21,987 bases of DNA, from positions 1 to 21,987 of the IMG/VR virus record IMGVR_UViG_3300037485_001308. The stretch is one strand, 5' to 3'. This DNA is from a virus. Position 1 is the stretch's first letter. Each line of letters opens with the position of its first letter. This document shows positions 14,578 through 21,626 of this stretch, in pieces. The notes under the pieces are model-generated. The model was not told the DNA's origin. It saw nothing but the letters and a program-made list of their open reading frames with translations, and ran no database searches. Position numbers and translations under genes: made by a program.

Positions 14578-14608
14578 TTGATATAAATATAATAATCATT
14601 TACCTTTA
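14578..14608 (+). promoter_or_regulatory. Host-type promoter for the 155-residue gene
   Basis: TTG (14578-14580), a 20-base spacer and TACCTTTA (14601-14608), a 7 of 8 match to the Bacteroidota -7 element TAnnTTTG, lie 34 bases before the ATG at 14643. It overlaps the box of the divergent S21 gene, so the two could interfere. Confidence 0.45.
14582..14589 (-). promoter_or_regulatory. TATTTATA box before the S21 gene (minus strand)
   Basis: Read on the minus strand this is an exact TATTTATA, 17 bases before the S21 start codon. That it keeps the same orientation relative to a minus-strand gene supports the box as a directional element. Confidence 0.5.
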
Positions 14609-14642
14609 AGTAAAAATAAACCTCAGAGTATGAAAAATTTTT

Positions 14643-15110
14643 ATGAAAAAAGGGAAAACAACCAAATTAACTGGTTACAGAACGTTTAAATCGCATTACG
14701 GCACCATTGATGCCCAAAACCTTAAATCAATATACGTTAATCTACAAACGTGGGTAGAACCCAAAGATGAAGTAGAGAATTGGAACCGAGTAGTCCTAAA
14801 CATGTCAAGATCCGTCAAACACTCGGTTTTAGAAAATATAAATAAAGAAGTTTTTGACAACAAATTTATTGTTGATTTAGACCTTCGTACAAGCGGATTA
14901 CACCTAAAGAAAAAATCATTTATGAACTTAGAAGTCAATCTTTTCCTACACGAACCGATGGACTTCAAATCCCCCAAATTAAAGAAACATGTTAAGTCTT
15001 TAATTAAATCATTATATGGGGATGTGATAAATAAAAACAAATACTTTAAATTTTATTTAACCAAAACAGGAAATTCAAAACCTATTAAAAAAGAAACTGA
15101 AACTATTTAG
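14643..15110 (+). CDS. Hypothetical protein, 155 aa
   Basis: A basic protein beginning MKKGKTTKLTGYRTFKSHYGT, with alternating hydrophobic and charged segments suggesting an alpha-beta fold (IYVNLQTWVEP, FIVDLDLRTSGL, FMNLEVNLFL) and a Lys-rich tail. I recognise no family. It is divergent from the S21 gene, with a host-type promoter in the gap, and its stop is immediately followed by the box of the protease gene. Another ATG at 14630 lies in a different frame and stops after 19 codons. Confidence 0.8.
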   Translation: MKKGKTTKLTGYRTFKSHYGTIDAQNLKSIYVNLQTWVEPKDEVENWNRVVLNMSRSVKHSVLENINKEVFDNKFIVDLDLRTSGLHLKKKSFMNLEVNLFLHEPMDFKSPKLKKHVKSLIKSLYGDVINKNKYFKFYLTKTGNSKPIKKETETI

Positions 15111-15118
15111 TATTTATA
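15111..15118 (+). promoter_or_regulatory. TATTTATA box before the prohead protease
   Basis: An exact TATTTATA beginning on the base after the preceding stop codon and ending 13 bases before the protease ATG. Confidence 0.5.
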
Positions 15119-15131
15119 TATAAAATATTAA

Positions 15132-15860
15132 ATGGAAAATTTTAAAATATTAGGACCGAGAGATTCGGGTAAGGGTATTCTTATTGAGTATGATGCTGGG
15201 TATATAAATCCAAGAGAGGGTAAAAACTTAGAAATGATCAATGAAAATAAGAATATGTTGGATCACTCAAAACCATTTGAGTTTTATGCGGTTCTTCAGA
15301 AATATAACACACCAAATAGAAATGGTCGTGTATACCCTGAAAGGATTTTAAAAAGAGAAGCGGATAACTACAAAAAGATGATTGATAAGGGTACGTCTCT
15401 TTCTGAGTTAAATCACCCTGAGTCGTCTTTAATTGACTTAGACAGGGCTTCACACATTATCACAGAGATATGGTGGGACGGACCTGTATTGTTAGGTAAG
15501 TTAAAGTTATTAACAAGTCCAGGTTTCCACGAAAGAGGGATTGTTTCTACCAAAGGAGATTTGGCAGCAAACTACCTACGTCAGGGAGTAACTTTAGGTA
15601 TATCTTCTCGTGGTGTGGGATCACTTAAAAAAGTGGGAGAACAAAACGAAGTACAAGATGATTTTGAACTTATCTGTTTTGACCTTGTATCATCCCCATC
15701 TACACCAGGAGCGTATTTGTTCCAAAACAAAGATGACAGAATGAAGTACGAAGAAAACTTGGAAGAGGATAGAAAAATTGCTGTAGAAAGAAATGTTGGT
15801 GAATCTGGATCTAAATCACTTGACTTAATGAAAAGATTATCCGATTATTTAGGAAAATAA
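15132..15860 (+). CDS. Prohead maturation protease, T4 gp21-like (S77)
   Basis: A 242-residue serine protease that would act inside the prohead, cutting scaffold, capsid and internal proteins before packaging. The herpesvirus-assemblin-like triad is visible: His95 in SELNHPE, Ser in GISSRGVG (S158 or S159), and Asp184 in CFDLVSSPS. The flanking family motifs NRNGRVYPE (62-70) and TPGA after the Asp are also present. T4 gp21 is of similar size. It lies between the portal and the scaffold, as in T4. Substrate sites in the neighbours of the form (I/L)xE followed by A or S fit the known gp21 specificity. Confidence 0.95.
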   Translation: MENFKILGPRDSGKGILIEYDAGYINPREGKNLEMINENKNMLDHSKPFEFYAVLQKYNTPNRNGRVYPERILKREADNYKKMIDKGTSLSELNHPESSLIDLDRASHIITEIWWDGPVLLGKLKLLTSPGFHERGIVSTKGDLAANYLRQGVTLGISSRGVGSLKKVGEQNEVQDDFELICFDLVSSPSTPGAYLFQNKDDRMKYEENLEEDRKIAVERNVGESGSKSLDLMKRLSDYLGK

Positions 15861-15866
15861 AAAATT

Positions 15867-16079
15867 ATGGACGAAAAGTATTTTGTAGCAAAGATCACCA
15901 CAGATATGGTTGATACTGAAACCGGAAAGGTTAAAAAACAAAGAGAAGAAAAATTGGTAAAAGGTTATTCACCAACTGATGTTGAGGCAAAAGTAACCAA
16001 AGTTTACGAAAACTATTCTATGGAATGGAGAATTACATCTATCAGTGAAAGTAAAATTGATGAGGTGATTGAAGATTAA
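15867..16079 (+). CDS. DUF4494-like small protein
   Basis: A 70-residue protein whose pattern fits the DUF4494 family of Bacteroidota and their phages: an N-terminal strand YFVAKITTDMVD, a turn TETGKVKKQREEKLV, a helix starting SPTDVEAKV and a final strand WRITSISESKIDEVIE. The function of the family is unknown. It starts 6 bases after the protease stop and is followed by a strong terminator, so it is transcribed with the protease gene. Assignment to the family is from memory of its pattern. Confidence 0.7.
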   Translation: MDEKYFVAKITTDMVDTETGKVKKQREEKLVKGYSPTDVEAKVTKVYENYSMEWRITSISESKIDEVIED

Positions 16080-16099
16080 GATCTAAAAAATTAAATAAG

Positions 16100-16138
16100 A
16101 AATGGGAATTGACAATAGTCTTTTCCCATTTTTTTTTG
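16100..16138 (+). terminator. Rho-independent terminator after the protease unit
   Basis: AAATGGGAA (16100-16108) pairs perfectly with TTCCCATTT (16123-16131) around a 14-base loop, followed by a run of T to 16138. It separates the protease unit from the scaffold-capsid unit. Confidence 0.8.
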
Positions 16139-16179
16139 TCTTAAAGTATCTAAAATTAAAATTTTTTGAATATTGTAGA

Positions 16180-16187
16180 TATTTATT
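16180..16187 (+). promoter_or_regulatory. TATTTATT box before the scaffold-capsid unit
   Basis: A one-mismatch copy of the box, 21 bases before the scaffold ATG and after a terminator. No other box or terminator lies between the scaffold and capsid genes, so it probably serves both. Confidence 0.5.
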
Positions 16188-16208
16188 TGAAAACTCTATA
16201 AAAAAAGT

Positions 16209-17714
16209 ATGGAAAAAAACCAAAATGTAGTAGAAGACGCTCTATTTCAAATTCGTAATTTGGAAGAGACTCTACAAGAGAATGCAAAAGGAATACTTCA
16301 ATCTACGATGAAAGAAGAAATCAGACAATTAGTAAAAGAATCTCTAAAGGAAGAAATGGACGAAGAGATTGAAGAACAAGATGAACCTGTAACAGGCGGA
16401 GAAGCAGAACTTGATGTTGATTCAGAAGTTGAGGACGAAGACATGGATGATGACATGGAAGCGGAAGATGAGTTGGATATGGACGATGAGGACATGGAAG
16501 ATGAAGACGATGTTGAAATGGATTTTGATGTGGACGGTGACGAAATGGGTATGGATGACGAAGAAACTATTGATTTGACAAATGCGTCAGACGATGAGGT
16601 TTTACAAGTTTTCAAAGCTATGGGTGATGAAGACGGAATTATCGTTAAAAAAGAAGGTGGTAATATTCACCTTAAAGATGGTGATAACGACTACATGATT
16701 CAATTAGGTGAATCTTATTTAGAAGAAGAAGGAGATGAATATCCTGTTACTCCAGAAATGGAAGAAGAAACAATCTATGAAATCGAAATGGACGATGACT
16801 ACGAAGATGAAGACGAAGACGAAATGTGGGGCGGTAACAAACATGACTATAAAAGACATGACGGACACAAATTAGGTGATGTTGACGGACACTACAAAGA
16901 CTATGAGATGGATGAAGAGGAAACAATTGACTTAGATTTGGGTGAAGAATGGAATGAAGAAGAAGTGGACAATTTGGATGCTGTTATGGAGGCTGTTAAA
17001 AAAGCAATGAAACCTAAGGGTGTTGGAATGGGTAACCAATCTAAATTCAAATATAACCAAAAACCTAACATGAGCGGAGGATTCAACGAAAAGAAAAAAG
17101 AAGGTCCAAGAGCTGTTGGTACAGGTAAAGCAAAATTTGAATACAAAGAAGGTGAAAACATGGAAAAAGGTAAAGACACACCTGTTAAGAAAGTTGAAAC
17201 TAAAGAAGCGTCAAGAACTATGGGTAATGGATCCAAAAATGGAAGTCGTGGACTTAGAAAAGCTAGAACTAATAACAGAAACTATGAATTTAATCCTTTT
17301 AAACTTTCTGAAGAAAAATCTCAAAATGAAGTTAATTTATTAAGAGAGAAAAATGAAGAGTACAGACAAGCACTTGATGTGTTTAGAACAAAACTTAACG
17401 AAGTTGCGATCTTTAACTCAAACTTGGCTTACGCTACAAGATTATTCACAGAACATTCAACAACAAAACAAGAAAAAATAAATATACTAAGAAGATTTGA
17501 CAATGTTGAAACTTTGAAGGAATCAAAAAATCTATATAGATCTATCAAAGACGAGTTAACGTCTGGATCTAAAACAGATGAAAAATTAAACGAATCAATT
17601 GAAAGAACTGTTAACAAAACTGTATCAACAGGTTCATCAGCAAATTTAATTGAATCAAAAACGTACGAAAATCCACAATTCTTAAGAATGAAGGATTTGA
17701 TGTCAAAAATATAA
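16209..17714 (+). CDS. Prohead scaffold/core protein, gp22-like
   Basis: A 501-residue, extremely acidic protein immediately before the capsid gene. Residues about 50-120 are nearly all Asp, Glu, Met and Val; a His-rich acidic patch and a basic Gly-Lys stretch (260-350) follow. The last 150 residues form a conserved helical domain (LREKNEEYRQALDVFRTKLN, VAIFNSNLAYATRLFTEH) of the type seen in T4-like scaffold proteins. Scaffolds of this class fill the prohead and are then degraded by the gp21-type protease; candidate (I/L)xE-S sites here include LGES, LKES, LNES and LIES. The C-terminal 21 residues (ending FLRMKDLMSKI) could contact the capsid protein, as gp22 tails do. Identity rests on position, composition and the C-terminal domain rather than on strong overall similarity. 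Confidence 0.85.
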   Translation: MEKNQNVVEDALFQIRNLEETLQENAKGILQSTMKEEIRQLVKESLKEEMDEEIEEQDEPVTGGEAELDVDSEVEDEDMDDDMEAEDELDMDDEDMEDEDDVEMDFDVDGDEMGMDDEETIDLTNASDDEVLQVFKAMGDEDGIIVKKEGGNIHLKDGDNDYMIQLGESYLEEEGDEYPVTPEMEEETIYEIEMDDDYEDEDEDEMWGGNKHDYKRHDGHKLGDVDGHYKDYEMDEEETIDLDLGEEWNEEEVDNLDAVMEAVKKAMKPKGVGMGNQSKFKYNQKPNMSGGFNEKKKEGPRAVGTGKAKFEYKEGENMEKGKDTPVKKVETKEASRTMGNGSKNGSRGLRKARTNNRNYEFNPFKLSEEKSQNEVNLLREKNEEYRQALDVFRTKLNEVAIFNSNLAYATRLFTEHSTTKQEKINILRRFDNVETLKESKNLYRSIKDELTSGSKTDEKLNESIERTVNKTVSTGSSANLIESKTYENPQFLRMKDLMSKI

Positions 17715-17753
17715 TAAATAAACAAATAAACACAAATAATAAAAACCAAAAAA

Positions 17754-19646
17754 ATGGGAGCATTATTAGAATCAGGTCTTGTAGGTAACATCGGGTTGAA
17801 ACACCTTAAAGTTATCAAAGAAGACACAATTAACAAATGGGACAAATTAGGGTTCCTTGATGGTCTTAAAGGACATCTAAAAGAAAACGTAGCTCAATTA
17901 TATGAGAACCAAGCTTCTTTCTTAATTAACGAAGCAACAGGTGAAGGCTCTAACGGAGCATTTGAAACTGTAGTTTTCCCAATCGTAAGAAGAGTATTCT
18001 CTAAATTGTTGGCTAACGACATCGTTTCTGTACAAGCAATGAACTTACCTATCGGTAAATTGTTCTACTTCGTACCACGTATCCAAGGATACCAAAACGA
18101 ATTCCAAGGACCGGACGCTAACGGTGGTATTCACTACCCACCAATCGGGTCTAACAATGAAGCTGCTGGTCAAACACCAGGTTCAGGTTACCCTCCAGTA
18201 GGACCTTACTCTTACCAAAAAGATTTGTATGATTTATTCTACGAAGGAAATGAGGCAGGTTTAGATCCTCCAGGATTGTTTGATTACTCTAAAGGTAAAT
18301 GGACAGCAGTTACAGCTAACACTACAGTTCAAGCTTGGGTTGGTGGTAACTTAGTTGACGCTAACATTGGAGCAGGACAAATCATTCCAGCTGGTAACAC
18401 AAGAAAAGTTATCGTTAAAATGTGTGGTTTCGCAACTGCAGGTGAAGGTAAATTGATCGGACCTGATGGAAATGAAATGGATAGTGAGGCATTCTTGTCT
18501 GACTTGAGAATATACGGTTTCACAGGTTTATCAGCAGATACAACACCATGTGACGTTATCAAAAACAGTGCAGGACAATATGTTCCTTTATTGTTTAGAT
18601 GTGTTACTCAAATCTACGGTAGAGGTTTAGTTAAATATGGTGATAGAGCTCAAACCGTATTTAATAACACAGCAACAACTCCTCAAAATAACCCAACAAA
18701 CTCAGGTAATGGTGGTTCTTACTACGATATCTGTGACCAACAAGGTTGTATTTGGTTAGAAGTTGATTTATCTTGTCCAGTATGTGCTGATTGTGACTCA
18801 ACATCTTTAGATGGTTACACAGGTACTACATTGTTCTCAGGTGGATCTGCAACTTCATTTACTGCATGGTTCAGAAGATATGCTAACTTAGAGTGGGAAG
18901 ATGAAATCGGTGAGGTTTCTTTTGACCTTGAGTCAGTAACAGTTTCTGTAACAGAAAGAAAATTAAGAGCACAATGGTCTCCTGAATTAGCTCAAGACGT
19001 TGCTGCATTCCATAACATTGACGCTGAAGCTGAGTTAACTGCATTGTTATCTGAGCAAGTAGCAGCTGAGATTGACCGTGAGATCTTACGTGACTTGAGA
19101 AAAGGTGCGGCTTGGAACTTACGTTGGGATTACAACGGATGGAGAAGAATTGCTTCTACAACATCTTACACTCAGAAAGACTGGAACCAAACATTAATTA
19201 CAGCAATCAATCAGTTGTCTGCACAAATTCACAAATCAACTTTGAGAGGTGGTGCTAACTGGATCGTTGTTTCTTCTGAGGTTTCTGCTATCTTTGACGA
19301 TTTAGAATACTTCCACGTATCTAACGCGGCTCCTGAGCAAGATCAGTATAACATGGGTATTGAAAGAGTTGGTACTCTTGCAGGACGTTACCAAGTTTAC
19401 CGTGATCCTTACTTCCCACCAAACCAAGTTTTGATCGGACACAAAGGAACATCATTGTTAGACACAGGTTACATCTACGCACCGTACGTACCTCTACAAT
19501 TGACACCTACAATGTACAATCCATTCAACTTTACTCCGATTAAAGGAATAATGACACGTTACGCTAAGAAAATGGTTAACAACCGTTTCTACGGACGTAT
19601 CACAGTTGATGGAGTTAGAACATTTGACTTGAGAGAATTGAGATAA
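17754..19646 (+). CDS. Major capsid protein, T4 gp23-like
   Basis: The shell protein, 630 residues (T4 gp23 is 521). Strong gp23 signature at about 397-445: ERKLRAQWSPELAQDVAAFH followed by NIDAEAELTALL and EIDREIL. The N-terminal 60 residues are a likely delta peptide ending FLINE, then ATGEGSNG; cleavage after E60 would match the gp21 rule and the position of the T4 cut (after residue 65). The extra length is mainly an insertion (about 120-375) with Gly- and Pro-rich loops and eight cysteines, five of them clustered at 327-347 (spacing C-x4-C-x8-C-x2-C-x2-C). Codon choice looks more restricted than in the neighbours, as expected for a highly expressed gene. It lies 39 bases after the scaffold gene and is followed by a strong terminator. 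Confidence 0.97.
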   Translation: MGALLESGLVGNIGLKHLKVIKEDTINKWDKLGFLDGLKGHLKENVAQLYENQASFLINEATGEGSNGAFETVVFPIVRRVFSKLLANDIVSVQAMNLPIGKLFYFVPRIQGYQNEFQGPDANGGIHYPPIGSNNEAAGQTPGSGYPPVGPYSYQKDLYDLFYEGNEAGLDPPGLFDYSKGKWTAVTANTTVQAWVGGNLVDANIGAGQIIPAGNTRKVIVKMCGFATAGEGKLIGPDGNEMDSEAFLSDLRIYGFTGLSADTTPCDVIKNSAGQYVPLLFRCVTQIYGRGLVKYGDRAQTVFNNTATTPQNNPTNSGNGGSYYDICDQQGCIWLEVDLSCPVCADCDSTSLDGYTGTTLFSGGSATSFTAWFRRYANLEWEDEIGEVSFDLESVTVSVTERKLRAQWSPELAQDVAAFHNIDAEAELTALLSEQVAAEIDREILRDLRKGAAWNLRWDYNGWRRIASTTSYTQKDWNQTLITAINQLSAQIHKSTLRGGANWIVVSSEVSAIFDDLEYFHVSNAAPEQDQYNMGIERVGTLAGRYQVYRDPYFPPNQVLIGHKGTSLLDTGYIYAPYVPLQLTPTMYNPFNFTPIKGIMTRYAKKMVNNRFYGRITVDGVRTFDLRELR

Positions 19647-19666
19647 TCAATTAAAAACAGAATAAG

Positions 19667-19697
19667 AAAAAGGTCAGAGAAATCTGACCTTTTTTTA
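19667..19697 (+). terminator. Rho-independent terminator after the capsid gene
   Basis: AAAAAGGTCAGA pairs with TCTGACCTTTTT around a GAAA tetraloop, followed by a T run. The A run on the left makes it usable in both directions, so it may also end the convergent 69-residue gene at 19695. Confidence 0.92.
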
Positions 19698-19904
19698 TTT
19701 TATAAGAGTTCTAATTGACTTGGACAATACTTCTGATTCACCAATACTAAAAACACCTTTAGAATGTGCCATTTTGACAGATTCTATCAGATAATATAAA
19801 GCATGTTCTTTATCCATAGCATTTAAAATCAATTCTAAATGATCTTCAGAAATTAGATCTATTGTACCAAATAAATTACCGTATTTTTCATTTTCTTGTT
19901 CCAT
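19695..19904 (-). CDS. Small conserved phage-type hypothetical protein
   Basis: A 69-residue helical protein from the ATG at 19904 (the frame reaches a TTG at 19910, less likely). The second half, LYYLIESVKMAHSKGVFSIGESEVLSKSIRTL, has the pattern of small proteins common in T4-like phages of marine bacteria, where a helix is followed by AxxKGxFxLxExxxxxxAI. Their function is unknown. It converges on the capsid gene and shares its terminator. The spacer to the next plus-strand gene is only 35 bases, so both promoters lie in it. Confidence 0.7.
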   Translation of the reverse strand: MEQENEKYGNLFGTIDLISEDHLELILNAMDKEHALYYLIESVKMAHSKGVFSIGESEVLSKSIRTLIK

Positions 19905-19919
19905 AATCAAATTATAAGA

Positions 19920-19927
19920 TATTTATT
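19920..19927 (+). promoter_or_regulatory. TATTTATT box (candidate late promoter)
   Basis: A one-mismatch copy of the box, 12 bases before the ATG at 19940, in the short divergent gap. Confidence 0.45.
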
Positions 19928-19939
19928 ACTATAAATCAA

Positions 19940-20656
19940 ATGGATAAGTTAGACAGGATAATATCAAAATTAATAAAAGAAGCAACTGGTGATAGTGGTG
20001 GTGGAAGAGGTAGTTATATACCACCAATACAGCCTGGTTTAAGACCTTGGTCGGGTGAATCATTACATCCTTTTACGCAGTCAGTATCTGATTATAAAAA
20101 TCCTTTAGTACAATATGATAGTTACGATAAAACGTGGGACTTAAGAAGTGATCAAATTCGTGAATTAGAAAAAACAGCATCAAAGGTCCAAGATTATATG
20201 AAACACCACCCATATTCTACATTTTCAGATGAAGATGGTAATCCTGTCAACCCTAATATGTTAGATAATTTAAATCCTAATGTTATAGAAAAAATGCAAC
20301 CATACACCCAAAAAGTACAATATAATGAATGGATTGAAGTTGCTGACAGAGGTGTGTTAAATGAAGACCTTGCCGTTTGGTTTGGTACTAAAAAGAAACC
20401 TAAAGGATCTAAACAACCTAAAGGGCCTTGGGTTAACATTTGTAGAAAGGTGGATGGTAAACACCCACCTTGTGGAAGACATGACACATCTAAAGGTTCG
20501 TACCCTAAGTGTAGAGCCTCTGGTGTTGCGGGTAAGATGAGTGATTCCGCAAAAAAAGCGGCTTGTCAACAAAAAAGAACCGCAGAAAAGAAAGATACTC
20601 AGACGGGTAAAGGTCAAAAACCTATTATGACTTCTTACAAACCAAGAAAAAAATAA
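19940..20656 (+). CDS. Candidate head-internal protein with DUF5872-like C-terminal domain
   Basis: A 238-residue protein. It opens MDKLDRIISKLIKEATGDSG: an amphipathic helix ending LIKE, then ATG, closely resembling the cleavage region of the capsid protein (LINEATGEGS) and the shape of T4 capsid-targeting sequences. The middle is Pro- and Tyr-rich. The C-terminal 80 residues are basic with five cysteines and a CGRHDTSKGSYPKCR core, matching the DUF5872-type domain found in phages and large viruses. Expression from a TATTTATT box just after the capsid gene fits a virion protein. Cleavage after E14 and packaging inside the head are predictions. Its stop abuts the stop of the convergent gene. 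Confidence 0.75.
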   Translation: MDKLDRIISKLIKEATGDSGGGRGSYIPPIQPGLRPWSGESLHPFTQSVSDYKNPLVQYDSYDKTWDLRSDQIRELEKTASKVQDYMKHHPYSTFSDEDGNPVNPNMLDNLNPNVIEKMQPYTQKVQYNEWIEVADRGVLNEDLAVWFGTKKKPKGSKQPKGPWVNICRKVDGKHPPCGRHDTSKGSYPKCRASGVAGKMSDSAKKAACQQKRTAEKKDTQTGKGQKPIMTSYKPRKK

Positions 20657-21085
20657 TTACTTTTTAGTTACTTGGTTTAGACGATCTAAAACATGATCCA
20701 AAGAATTTTTAATGTTAGAACTAACTTCTTTCTCCATCTCTGTACGTCTTTTTTCTGTTTCGGTATCAAAAATAAATACCAACCTTTCCCAGTCACGATT
20801 TGATAACTTTACGTTATAATTGAATACGTGATTAGTAATTTCAACTCGACCAAAATCCATTGTGATAAACATTGATAATTCGTTATTTCTAATATAACGT
20901 TTACCTGACATTGGAGCAATCATAAACTCAGATTCTGAATGTGAAATGAGTTTTAAACATATCTTGAAACATGTTTTCTCATAAGAAGCAATCTCCTCAT
21001 CAGTGTTTGGTAGTGAATTAAATCGAGTTGTGAGGTATAAACGATGTTTCATTCGTTTAGTAATGTATCGGAAAAAGTTCTTCAT
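20657..21085 (-). CDS. Hypothetical protein, 142 aa, early-type promoter
   Basis: A basic N-terminus (MKNFFRYITKRMKHRLYL) is followed by an alpha-beta-looking body and a long charged C-terminal helix (about 105-140). The N-terminal helix has no signal cleavage region. I recognise no family. A full-match flavobacterial promoter lies 23 bases upstream, so the gene is probably transcribed early by host polymerase. It converges with the plus-strand gene ending at 20656 with no gap. Confidence 0.8.
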   Translation of the reverse strand: MKNFFRYITKRMKHRLYLTTRFNSLPNTDEEIASYEKTCFKICLKLISHSESEFMIAPMSGKRYIRNNELSMFITMDFGRVEITNHVFNYNVKLSNRDWERLVFIFDTETEKRRTEMEKEVSSNIKNSLDHVLDRLNQVTKK

Positions 21086-21107
21086 AGTTAGTTTTTTTAT
21101 CTGACTA

Positions 21108-21138
21108 CAAATATATAATAAAATAATTGATTAAACAA
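21108..21138 (-). promoter_or_regulatory. Flavobacterial promoter of the 142-residue gene
   Basis: On the minus strand TTG (21138-21136), a 20-base spacer and TATATTTG (21115-21108) match TTG-N17-23-TAnnTTTG exactly, leaving a leader of about 15-18 bases before the ATG at 21085. Confidence 0.65.
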
Positions 21139-21156
21139 AAAGGAAGTTAAGAAATT

Positions 21157-21624
21157 TTAACAATATGCTCCTGAGCATCTCTTTTTACCATCCAATCCTG
21201 GCTTTGTACCCTTACAAACCTGAACCGCATATCCGTTAGCGTATGCCGAAGGGTAAACGTCAAACTTAGACTTTGCGGCTGCTTTTCCTCTTGCACAAAG
21301 TTTAGTTCCTGTTTTTTTCCTACCTTCCATCATGACCATATCTTTATCGTCAATATTCATTGACATTTCCATACCGTCACTTTTAGATTCATTCATTATG
21401 AAATCAAAAACTTGATCCATATTATTTTTAGCCTCAGCAATGTGATCCTGAGCCCAATCGTGACCGTGTTCTAATATTGACTCAACCATGTTTTGATCTA
21501 AATCTAATAAAAGATCACATTGTCTTCTCATTTGTTCTAAATTAGAAAAGAACATGTATCTTGAAGATCTTTCTTCTTTAGTTTCTTTAATAACTCTTGT
21601 AATTATTCGGTCTAAGTTTTTCAT
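21157..21624 (-). CDS. Candidate head-internal protein with Cys/YPSAYAN C-terminal domain
   Basis: A 155-residue protein. Its start MKNLDRIITRVIKETKEERS parallels MDKLDRIISKLIKEATGDSG of the protein encoded at 19940: the same LDRII core and an IKE end, a possible capsid-targeting sequence with cleavage after E14. The middle is acidic and helical. The last 50 residues are basic with four cysteines and a KFDVYPSAYANGYAVQVCKG core, a motif seen in other phage proteins of unknown function. It starts 2 bases after the stop of the preceding minus-strand structural gene, so the two form an operon. Confidence 0.75.
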   Translation of the reverse strand: MKNLDRIITRVIKETKEERSSRYMFFSNLEQMRRQCDLLLDLDQNMVESILEHGHDWAQDHIAEAKNNMDQVFDFIMNESKSDGMEMSMNIDDKDMVMMEGRKKTGTKLCARGKAAAKSKFDVYPSAYANGYAVQVCKGTKPGLDGKKRCSGAYC

Positions 21625-21626
21625 AA

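Noticed and set aside
14630-14689. A short alternative frame starting at ATG 14630
   Set aside because: It stops after 19 codons and overlaps the start of the 155-residue gene in another frame.
16298-16615. Minus-strand Ser-rich frame opposite the scaffold gene
   Set aside because: An almost pure Ser composition is the expected antisense reading of Asp/Glu codons.
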